NCBI GenBank assembly: GCA_014764485.1
Contig: JACXWA010000121.1
Location: 1 to 50,295, forward strand
Origin: Candidatus Sulfomarinibacter kjeldsenii
Lineage (GTDB): Bacteria; Acidobacteriota; Thermoanaerobaculia; Thermoanaerobaculales; Sulfomarinibacteraceae
DNA length: 50,295 bases
Direction: 5' to 3'
In this document: one piece after another, positions 10,393 to 17,020 of the stretch
Position numbering within the stretch: position 1 is the stretch's first letter
How the letters are laid out: every line of letters starts with the position of its first letter
Made by a program: the position numbers and the translations under genes
Notes under the pieces: generated by a model
Seen by the model: only the letters and a program-made list of their open reading frames with translations
Databases searched by the model: none
Told to the model about the DNA's origin: nothing

Positions 10393-11642
10393 AAAGGCCC
10401 CGGTCCTCCTTAATGGTGATTGCGGCTTCAATTGCCGTGTTCGTGGCAGCGGTCGACAGCGTTGGGTGGCAAGTTCGACGCACAGTTGTGAGCAGGCTCG
10501 AAGTCAATCCTGAGGCGGCAGCCGTCATGCTTGCCAATAGCCCGCTTGTGGGGCTCCCGTCGCTCATCGTCCGCTCGCGGCGGCTCGTTACGGGAGATCT
10601 CGCGGGCGCCACCGAAGAATCCCTCCTCAGGGCTCTGACCAGGGTCGGGCATCTGCAACGGCTCTGGCTGCCCGCGGACGCTGCGGGATACGTCAATCTC
10701 GCTAGGGAGGATTTCCTTCGAGAGAGGGCGCAGGAGTCGGTAGACGCCCTGGGGAAGGCCCTTGTCCGCGACCCGACTTCCGCCTACTTGCACCGGTTCC
10801 TCGCGCTTTTTCTGTTGTCGGTTGGCGACCGCAACGCGGCCCTTTCGCGGCTTTCGGTGGCCGAGGCCATCGCTCCGGGCATGCGACTCCCGGAGGTAGA
10901 GTTGACGGCCGAGGACCAACGGCAGGTACATCTCGAGGGCCTTCGGCTGCGGGCGGAATACTATCCGCGTCGGAGGACGGAGACGTCACTGGCGCTGGCC
11001 CGTGAGCTTCAAATCGGTGGTGACGAGGCCGGGGCACTTTCGATGCTCGAAGAACTCCGGGGTCGACCGGCGGTAGAAATTGAGATCGCACGGTGGGCAA
11101 TCGAAGCAGGGGAATATTTGGAGGCTCTCGAACTCCTGCTGCCTGTCGCCCACCGGCAGGCCATCCCGAGGGCGCTGCGAGCACGGTCTTGGTCGATGGT
11201 GGCAATTGCACATGACCTGGATGGGAACACAGAGGAGGCGCAGTCAGCCGCCGACAATGCTCTCGAGCTCGATCCCAACTCGCCCGCGCCGTACTTGGCC
11301 CTTGCAGGGCTTGCACAGGGGCGTGGTGACCTCGAACTTGCTCTTGACTATCTGAGACGCGCATGGGGCATGAATCCGACTGATACCCACCTTCTGACGA
11401 GGATCGCCTCGGTTGCCGAACAGGCTGGAAGACCCGAGGATGCGCTGCTGGCCTTGGAACGGGCAGTGGAGATTGATTCGGACTCTCCACAGCTCGCGGC
11501 CCGATTGATTGAGCTGCAGCTTCGAACCGGTCGCTACGCCGAGGCGGCATTAACGCTGAGTGAATCCCTCGACCGCCATCCGACTGAACCCGGGCTCTTG
11601 AGCCTCGCCGATCGTTTGGCTCGAGAGGTTGGGATCAGGTAG
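10389..11642 (+). CDS. Membrane-anchored or exported tetratricopeptide repeat protein
   Basis: A 417-residue protein of unknown specific role. A basic start (MKRPRSS) and a hydrophobic stretch at about residues 8-24 suggest a signal anchor or signal peptide. The rest is helical with TPR signatures, for example AHDLDGNTEEAQSAADNALELDPNSPAPYLALAGLAQGRGD split over about residues 275-315, then two further repeats ending near 400. The GTG start overlaps the MurB-like stop (GTGA), so the two are probably co-translated. It likely acts as a protein-protein scaffold at the membrane or in the periplasm. Confidence 0.75.
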   Translation: MKRPRSSLMVIAASIAVFVAAVDSVGWQVRRTVVSRLEVNPEAAAVMLANSPLVGLPSLIVRSRRLVTGDLAGATEESLLRALTRVGHLQRLWLPADAAGYVNLAREDFLRERAQESVDALGKALVRDPTSAYLHRFLALFLLSVGDRNAALSRLSVAEAIAPGMRLPEVELTAEDQRQVHLEGLRLRAEYYPRRRTETSLALARELQIGGDEAGALSMLEELRGRPAVEIEIARWAIEAGEYLEALELLLPVAHRQAIPRALRARSWSMVAIAHDLDGNTEEAQSAADNALELDPNSPAPYLALAGLAQGRGDLELALDYLRRAWGMNPTDTHLLTRIASVAEQAGRPEDALLALERAVEIDSDSPQLAARLIELQLRTGRYAEAALTLSESLDRHPTEPGLLSLADRLAREVGIR

Positions 11643-11657
11643 GCCGCCTCCGCGGCC
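11642..11657 (+). terminator. Possible stem-loop terminator after the TPR gene
   Basis: GGCCGC (11642-11647) and GCGGCC (11652-11657) form a perfect six-base stem with a CTCC loop starting at the stop codon of the TPR gene. No T tract follows, so rho-independent termination is only a possibility. Confidence 0.4.
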
Positions 11658-11660
11658 AGC

Positions 11661-11758
11661 AAAGAGTCAAGAGTGAAGAGGAAAGCCGGGATCGTAAACG
11701 CTCTCTAGAAAGTGGAACTCAGTGAGGATGTCTTGGCTCTTAAGCCTAAACTCCTGAC
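11661..11758. repeat. Intergenic imperfect inverted repeat, AGTTAAGAGT type (copy 2)
   Basis: The left arm around 11661-11682 (AAAGAGTCAAGAGTGAAGAG) and the right arm around 11735-11758 (GGCTCTTAAGCCTAAACTCC) are imperfect reverse complements and resemble copy 1 at 3297. It fills the gap between convergent genes, the usual position of a bidirectional terminator. Confidence 0.6.
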
Positions 11759-11761
11759 CGT

Positions 11762-12529
11762 TTATTCTTCGCTGGCCCCTTCAACTTCGTCATCACTTTC
11801 AAAATCGTCTCGAACAAACCGGCCTGGTCGCGCTCCCGCCGCCCACTCCATCTGGCGGCAAATTCCCCGCAGAATTTTGACCTCGCTGCCCGTGATGCCT
11901 GCTCGCCCGAAGAGGCGTCGGAGCTGCCGAAGGATGCGCTGTGGGCTCTGAGGATCCAGAAACCCGATGGTCAAAAGGCTCTCACTGAGGTGGTTCATAA
12001 GCCCGTCGACGAGATCCTGCGCCGCGGGTTCAGGGGCGTTCGAGCCGGAGGCTTCTTGCGCGCCATGGACCGTGGAGACCAGAATCGCAACCGCCTGGGC
12101 AAGATTGAGCACCGGGAAGTCGGATTCTGTCGGCACTCGAATCACGAGATCGCACCGATCGATATCCTCCCGCTTGAGACCACGGGTCTCGTTGCCGAAG
12201 ACAAGGGCCACACCGTCGAGACCGCGTTCGACAAGATCCCTCACTGCCTCGTCCGGCGCCAACACCGGGAGGTTCCTCCGACCGCGGCCGGATGCAGAAG
12301 CAGCCAACGTGTGGTAGTGCGTCGCCGCTTCCTGGAAGCTTCCCCACCGGCGGCAATCGATACGATCTTCTGCGCCGCACGCCCAACGACACACCTCCGG
12401 ATCGTCCGCTTCGACTGCCGGTCGCACGAGTTCAACACGTTTGACGCCGAAATTCGCGGCGACCCGGAGGGCCGCACCGATATTCCCGGCCAGCGACGGT
12501 TCAACGAATATGAGGCCACCCACAGACAT
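11762..12529 (-). CDS. trmJ: TrmJ-like tRNA 2'-O-methyltransferase (SPOUT/TrmH family)
   Basis: An AdoMet-dependent enzyme predicted to methylate the ribose of nucleotide 32 in tRNA. It shows the family N-terminus (LIFVEPSLAGNIGAALRVAANFG), the AdoMet-knot motifs LVFGNETRGL and FPVLNLAQAVAIL, and the C-terminal helical extension FLDPQSPQRILRQLRRLFGRAG typical of TrmJ. The 255-residue length fits. It is the downstream partner of the AMMECR1 gene on the minus strand, separated by 176 bp with a repeat, so co-transcription is uncertain. Confidence 0.88.
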   Translation of the reverse strand: MSVGGLIFVEPSLAGNIGAALRVAANFGVKRVELVRPAVEADDPEVCRWACGAEDRIDCRRWGSFQEAATHYHTLAASASGRGRRNLPVLAPDEAVRDLVERGLDGVALVFGNETRGLKREDIDRCDLVIRVPTESDFPVLNLAQAVAILVSTVHGAQEASGSNAPEPAAQDLVDGLMNHLSESLLTIGFLDPQSPQRILRQLRRLFGRAGITGSEVKILRGICRQMEWAAGARPGRFVRDDFESDDEVEGASEE

Positions 12530-12602
12530 CGGTCGATATCATAAACCCATCGGCGGGTTCCCGTCGGGATACTCGATACCCGGTCCCCCGAAAACTCATA
12601 AA

Positions 12603-12664
12603 CCCACAGATCACACAGATGGATTTATCCGTGTGGATCTGTGTTGATCTGTGTCATCTGTGGG
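12603..12664. repeat. Intergenic hairpin repeat built from ACAGATCACACAGAT units
   Basis: The left arm 12603-12620 (CCCACAGATCACACAGAT) is complementary to the right arm 12647-12664 at 17 of 18 positions. The middle carries further ATCTGTG units. It lies between two minus-strand genes and resembles the dispersed CACAGAT-type repeats seen in many bacterial genomes. Confidence 0.75.
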
Positions 12665-12705
12665 CAGTCTTGATCGAATATTGATGGGTGACGAAGAAAC
12701 GGAAA

Positions 12706-13275
12706 TCAGTCGTCGTCTTCTCCGAACACCTGTGCAGAAAACGTGGAGATATTCGTATCTGGATGGCGCCAGCAACCGGGTTCGAGCCCGGCTTTACGAC
12801 AGGTGTGATCGAGGAAGGTCTCCCGATCCCAACCAAACTCTGTTGCCACCTGCGGCAGGAGGAGGCCGCGCGCCAGACCGCGCTCGAGCAGAATCCCATC
12901 CCGGCCGACGACTACGTCACGGAAATCGACGCGTTGGAGGGGCGTGAGAGCAGAGATCTCGATGTGGGTCGCGAGCATTTCGTCTGCCTGCAAAGGGTCA
13001 AAACGAGGGTCCTCGAAGGCGGCGGCGATCGCGTTGTCCCGGACGGCTCGCCACAACGGTGCGACGCCGATAACATGACCGATACAACCTCGAAGCCGAC
13101 CTTGAATTTTGAGAGTTACAAAGGCGCCTCGCGGTGCCAGGAGTTTTTGGTCGCTCGGGTCGGGAGAGGGGAGGGGTATTCCGTCAAGGCGGCATTGGAT
13201 CGTTTCGCGTGCCAACGCGAGCAAAAAACGGGCTGCTTTCCCGTCGATCGTGTACTCAGGGGAATTCCAATTCAT
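12706..13275 (-). CDS. AMMECR1 domain protein (AmmeMemoRadiSam system protein A-like)
   Basis: A single AMMECR1 domain of 189 residues. It contains the hallmark segments GAFVTLKIQGRLRGCIGHV and EDPRFDPLQADEM, then EISALTPLQRVD, GILLERGLARGLLLPQVATEFGWD and FLDHTCRKAGLEPGCW. The biochemical role of this domain is unproven. In many bacteria it is linked with MEMO and radical SAM partners, but none is adjacent here. ATG at 13275 is preferred over an upstream TTG at 13284. The next gene starts divergently only 26 bp away, so both promoters must overlap in this short gap or lie within the genes. Confidence 0.9.
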   Translation of the reverse strand: MNWNSPEYTIDGKAARFLLALARETIQCRLDGIPLPSPDPSDQKLLAPRGAFVTLKIQGRLRGCIGHVIGVAPLWRAVRDNAIAAAFEDPRFDPLQADEMLATHIEISALTPLQRVDFRDVVVGRDGILLERGLARGLLLPQVATEFGWDRETFLDHTCRKAGLEPGCWRHPDTNISTFSAQVFGEDDD

Positions 13276-13301
13276 CTCTAACAAGATGGTATCGTGACCC
13301 C

Positions 13302-14564
13302 GTGATTGTCAAACTCCCCTTTGCCCGCGACCGGCTGGCTCTGGATCTTCGCGGGTTGCGGGTTCGCGCGTTGACGCCGAGTGCCCCGCCCGGTCGCGAC
13401 GCGGGAGAACTGGTTTCCGCCGCCCTCGATCAACCGTTGGCCGGCCCTGCACTCGTCGATATGGCCCGAGGCCGTGGGTCGGTAACCGTCATCGCGCCTG
13501 ATGCGACGAGGAAGGCAAGCCTCCCTGAGGTTCTCCCAGCCGTAATCAAACGGTTGCAGCGAGCCGGAATCGATGAAGGTGCCATCACCGTTTTGATAGC
13601 CAATGGCACCCATCCCGTTGTTGGGCCGGAGGCAATTTCCTCCCTTGTTGGCCCACTGCCTGGGTCGATTCCGGTCATCGAGCACGACAGCCGAGGCTCC
13701 GATCTCGTGTGCATAGGTGATCTGCGGGAGGAACTACCGCTGCGTGTCCACCCGAGCGCCACCGAGTGCGGACTTCTGATCACCGTTGGTACCGTTCGCC
13801 ATCACTATTTCGCGGGTTTTGGCGGCGGACCGAAGATGGTTTTCCCGGGTGTAGGCGGTTACGAGGAGATTCAGGCCAACCACAGCCTGGTGCTCGATCT
13901 CTCGGGAGAACACGCCGTTCGCGATCCAGGATGTGAGCCAGGGGTGCTGGTCGGCAACCCGATCGCCGAGGAAATCAGGCGTGCGGCCTCCCTACGACCA
14001 CCGGACATCGCCATATGCCTTGTTGAAGGGCGTGAAGGCGGGGTCGCCTGGGCGGGCGCAGGACCCTGGGAGATCGCTTTTGAAACCGCCGTAGAGCGCG
14101 TCCGGATGTGGTTTGAAGTACCTCTTACAGGGGAATTCGATTTGATGGTCGCTGGTTCGGGTGGCAATCCGACGGACGCGACCCTCATCCAGGCCCACAA
14201 GGGGCTCGACGCTGCTTGCCGATTCCTCAAGCCGGGTGGCGAAATCCTGCTGGTGGCTTCTCTCGATGAGGGGCTCGGGTCTGATGAGATGGCGCCGTTC
14301 GTCGACGATCCCAACCCCGAATCAATTTTGGCGAGACTCTCGACGGGCTGGGTGCAATACGGACACACAACACTCCGAATCGTCGAGAAGACGTCACGCC
14401 ATCGCATCCATCTGCATTCGAACATCTCTCCTGAGGTTGCGACACGCTTGGGTTTCGAACCAGTTGACGACCCGGCGGTGCTCCTCAACGAGTGGAGAGA
14501 ACGGCACCCTGGTGCACAGGTTGGTGTGATGGCAGCCGGCGCGGTCTATCCACGCACACCTTGA
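13302..14564 (+). CDS. LarA-type (DUF2088) nickel-pincer racemase family protein
   Basis: A homologue of lactate racemase LarA, an enzyme carrying a nickel-pincer nucleotide on a lysine. Family segments are VTVIAPDATRKAS (D-x-T-R), ANGTHPVVG (catalytic histidine region), and RHHYFAGFGGGPKMVFPG with the cofactor lysine; the C-terminus contains GSGGNPTDATLIQAHKG. The substrate cannot be assigned; relatives racemise or epimerise various 2-hydroxyacids. No larB, larC or larE is in the window, so cofactor synthesis would have to be encoded elsewhere. The GTG at 13302 gives a normal start (MIVKLPFARDR); longer versions of the ORF run into the divergent AMMECR1 gene. Confidence 0.85.
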   Translation: MIVKLPFARDRLALDLRGLRVRALTPSAPPGRDAGELVSAALDQPLAGPALVDMARGRGSVTVIAPDATRKASLPEVLPAVIKRLQRAGIDEGAITVLIANGTHPVVGPEAISSLVGPLPGSIPVIEHDSRGSDLVCIGDLREELPLRVHPSATECGLLITVGTVRHHYFAGFGGGPKMVFPGVGGYEEIQANHSLVLDLSGEHAVRDPGCEPGVLVGNPIAEEIRRAASLRPPDIAICLVEGREGGVAWAGAGPWEIAFETAVERVRMWFEVPLTGEFDLMVAGSGGNPTDATLIQAHKGLDAACRFLKPGGEILLVASLDEGLGSDEMAPFVDDPNPESILARLSTGWVQYGHTTLRIVEKTSRHRIHLHSNISPEVATRLGFEPVDDPAVLLNEWRERHPGAQVGVMAAGAVYPRTP

Positions 14565-14637
14565 CTTCGATCAAGGACAGATTCGATCTCCGCTGCCACA
14601 TTGAATCCATCGGGTTGGTCCCGTGATTGGAGCAAAG

Positions 14638-14991
14638 ATGACCTCTGGACCTGAGAGAAAAGTTGAACCGCTGGCCTCGGATCGGGCGAGCGTCCTGACT
14701 GAACTGGTGGACGTAGCTCCAGGGGCAATTGTCAGTCGGGTGTTAGCGAAATCCGGTGGTGGCAACGTGACTCTGTTTGCATTTGATCAAGGGCAGGGCC
14801 TGTCGGAACACACCGCACCATTCGATGCGTTGGTCCAGGTGGTCGACGGGTGCCTGGAGTTGACCATCGGCGATGCCGAGGTGCGAGTTGGCGGCGGCCA
14901 GATTGTCCGCATGCCGGCCAATGTTCCGCACGCTCTCCACGCCGCCGAGCCGAGCCGGATGGTTCTCACGATGCTGCGGGACATGGAGTGA
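14638..14991 (+). CDS. Small cupin domain protein
   Basis: A single beta-barrel cupin of about 117 residues. Motif 1 is seen as a GLSEHTAPFDALVQVVDG-like stretch and motif 2 as MPANVPHALHA, with histidines at metal-ligand positions. The reaction is unknown. ATG at 14638 is chosen because GGAG precedes it by five bases; a GTG five codons upstream has no site. It is separated from the next gene by three bases. Cupin plus this type of ferredoxin recurs as a pair, suggesting redox or metal sensing, but this is inference. Confidence 0.85.
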   Translation: MTSGPERKVEPLASDRASVLTELVDVAPGAIVSRVLAKSGGGNVTLFAFDQGQGLSEHTAPFDALVQVVDGCLELTIGDAEVRVGGGQIVRMPANVPHALHAAEPSRMVLTMLRDME

Positions 14992-14994
14992 TTC

Positions 14995-15774
14995 ATGGCC
15001 GTACGTGAAGTCATCGAAATCGACGAAAAGCTCTGTGATGGATGCGGGGATTGTGTCACAGCGTGTGCCGAGGGTGCGATCGCAATCATCGATGGCAAGG
15101 CCCGCCTGATCAGCGATGTCTACTGTGACGGACTCGGAGCCTGTCTAGGTCACTGTCCACAGGGTGCCCTGAAGGTGATTCACAGGGAGGCCGAGGAATT
15201 TGACGAACAGGCGGTGGAAGATCGCCTCGTGCAACTGAGGGGGGAAAGTGGGCCCGCCCCTGCCCCGCCGCAGCTGTCTGTGGTGGGTTCACAGCCGATG
15301 ATGGGGGGAGGGGGTTGCCCGGGTTCGAGAGCGCAGATGCACCAGACAAGAGCTCCTGACCCATCTGCAGCAGGCCAAGGACCTTCATCTCAACTCCGTC
15401 ACTGGCCAGTCCAACTCCACCTGGTACCGCCGACGGCACCGTTCTTTCAGAACCAGGATGTTCTTCTGGCGGCCGACTGTGTCGCATTCGCGGTCGGAGA
15501 TTTTCATCAGCGGTTTCTCGCCGGCTCATCCCTCGCTATTGCGTGTCCCAAGCTGGACAGCAACCAGGAGGTTTATCTCCAGAAGCTGGTGAGTATGATC
15601 GACGAAGCGGAGATCAGGAGCCTCAAGGTGATGGTCATGGAGGTGCCGTGCTGTGGCGGCCTGGTGCGGTTGGTCGAGGAGGCTCTTCGGAGGGCGAAGC
15701 GCGATCTGCCGGTAGAGTGTCTGGTGGTCGGCACCCAGGGCCACATTCTCGGCGAATACCAGATCGCCGGCTGA
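14995..15774 (+). CDS. 4Fe-4S ferredoxin-like protein with an extra C-terminal domain
   Basis: Residues about 14-24 hold a full C-x2-C-x2-C-x3-C set (CDGCGDCVTAC), and about 44-54 a modified second set (CDGLGACLGHC followed by PQGA), so one or two iron-sulfur clusters are expected. A proline- and glycine-rich linker (about 80-140) contains GGGGCPGSRAQ. The C-terminal domain has ADCVAFAVGDFH, ACPKLDS and MEVPCCGGL, cysteines likely to bind metal or act in redox chemistry. The cellular role is unknown. It is cotranscribed with the cupin upstream. The same architecture is annotated in many anaerobes simply as ferredoxin. Confidence 0.85.
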   Translation: MAVREVIEIDEKLCDGCGDCVTACAEGAIAIIDGKARLISDVYCDGLGACLGHCPQGALKVIHREAEEFDEQAVEDRLVQLRGESGPAPAPPQLSVVGSQPMMGGGGCPGSRAQMHQTRAPDPSAAGQGPSSQLRHWPVQLHLVPPTAPFFQNQDVLLAADCVAFAVGDFHQRFLAGSSLAIACPKLDSNQEVYLQKLVSMIDEAEIRSLKVMVMEVPCCGGLVRLVEEALRRAKRDLPVECLVVGTQGHILGEYQIAG

Positions 15775-15780
15775 TACAAT
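15772..15780 (+). promoter_or_regulatory. Possible extended -10 promoter for the DUF1573 gene
   Basis: TGATACAAT at 15772-15780 matches an extended -10 element (TGnTATAAT), overlapping the stop of the ferredoxin gene and about 67 bp before the DUF1573 start. No good -35 hexamer is seen. Confidence 0.4.
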
Positions 15781-15846
15781 CGGGCAGTCGATCGGCGACC
15801 GAGAGCCAGTGGCGAGCGGTCACTGAGAGGCCCCGAGGAGGCCAGC

Positions 15847-16947
15847 ATGACGCGTCACTCCCGCGCTGTCGCCCTGGCGGCAGCGCTTCTATATGCAGGG
15901 TTCGTCGTCACTCAAGTCGCTGCAGTCGAGGATACCGAGCCCTCGTTTCGGATTGAAGAGGCGGAACTGGACCTCGGAACCATCGTCGCGGGAACTATCG
16001 CAACCGCAACATTTGTGTTCCACAACGATGGTCCGGACGACGTCCACATCATCCGCGCAAAGCCCTCTTGAGGCTGCACTCTGGCCGAGTACGACTCGGT
16101 CATCCCGGCAGGTGGGTCGGGAAAGCTTATCGCGAACATGCGGACCGCGCCCCTTCAGGACCGAAGGATCACGAAGTCGATCGCGGTCCGAACTGACGCC
16201 AAGGGTCTCCCCACCCTCAATCTACGTTTCAGCGTCGAAGTTCGAGCGCCGATCGTATTCAAACCCGACAACCGACTTGTCATCTCCACAATAGAGGGAC
16301 AGGAAACCCGTAAGCGCGTGCTCCTCCGACGGGCCGATGGTGAAGCCCTCGAAATTCTCAGTGCAGAAACGGGCGATCAAACGCTGAGGGTAGCCACTGA
16401 ACCGGTGGTCAAAAAAGAGAGAACCAACGAATACGAGGCGGGTCCGGGGGATGTGTGGCTCGAGTTGGTGCTGCCGGCGGACTCGCCGATCGGATCGAGA
16501 ACCGGAAAGCTTCGGCTTTCAACCAACGATCCCATCGCCAAGTCGTTCGAGGTTCCGTTCGCCATGCGGGTCAGGGCACTCATCGAACATCGACCAGAAG
16601 GCCTGCGCTTGTGGCCCACTCCGAGCCGCAGCGGGGATGGGTATTCTGGCTTTGTCACCCTGAACCGAAATGGTAAAGGTTTTTTCACGATCACCGGTTT
16701 CGATGTCTCGCATCCCGAGATTTTCTCTGCCGCCGTGGTGTCGGCGGAAGCGGCAAAACGTCAGACGATTCGGGTAGAGTTGGCGGAGGGTCTTGGGCCT
16801 GAGGCGATCAGCAGTACGATCGAAGGCTGGATCGAGATCAGGACCGATGATCCGATTCGCTCGAAGCTCAATGTGCCAGTGATCGTTGCTTCGAGTCGCG
16901 AAAAAACACGGCGACCATTCCAGACCCGTCGGACGGTAGGCGAGTAA
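15847..16947 (+). CDS. Exported DUF1573 protein with in-frame UGA: candidate selenoprotein
   Basis: The ATG follows a strong GAGGAGG site (15835-15841). An N-terminal signal peptide (hydrophobic to about residue 26) predicts export. The first domain is classic DUF1573: DLGTIVAGTIATATFVFHNDGP, then IIRAKPS, then TGA at 16069-16071, then GCTLAEYDSVIPAGGSGKL in the same frame. Family members carry SCGCT here, so the TGA replaces the first cysteine (codon 75), leaving a U-G-C pattern with Cys77. The frame continues for 290 further codons with family-like beta-domain sequence (LRLSTNDP, WIEIRTDDP). A stem-loop follows the TGA. Alternatives are a nonsense mutation or a one-base error from TGC or TGT. 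Total length would be 366 residues. Confidence 0.78.
16069..16111 (+). promoter_or_regulatory. Candidate bacterial SECIS element
   Basis: Two bases after the TGA, CTGC (16074-16077) can pair with GCAG (16108-16111). An internal loop separates this from a seven-pair stem 16083-16089 with 16095-16101 (GGCCGAG/CTCGGTC, one G-U), capped by TACGA. The apical loop begins 19 bases after the TGA, a spacing like that in known bacterial SECIS hairpins. The loop lacks the common GGU-type sequence, so SelB recognition is unproven. Confidence 0.55.
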
Positions 16948-16951
16948 AGGT

Positions 16952-17020
16952 GTCTAGAGTAATGAGTGAGGAACGCCCATCCCCGAAATGGATTTCGAAG
17001 CCTGACTCCTAACCCTTGAC
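16952..17020. repeat. Intergenic imperfect inverted repeat, AGTTAAGAGT type (copy 3)
   Basis: The left arm 16952-16971 (GTCTAGAGTAATGAGTGAGG) pairs with 17001-17020 at 15 of 20 positions. A small internal stem, CGAAAT/ATTTCG, lies between. It sits between convergent genes, and its right arm supplies the stop and last codons of the minus-strand gene. Confidence 0.6.

Noticed and set aside
12776-12791. CCGGGTTCGAGCCCGG looks like a tRNA T-arm
   Set aside because: It lies inside conserved AMMECR1 coding sequence, and no acceptor, D or anticodon arms surround it.
13134-13301. Extension of the LarA-type gene upstream to 13134
   Set aside because: The extra 56 residues match no family sequence and lie antisense to the conserved AMMECR1 start.
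15847-16947. Genome-wide recoding of TGA as a sense codon to explain the in-frame TGA
   Set aside because: Many genes here end at TGA with tight start/stop overlaps, so TGA is a normal stop.
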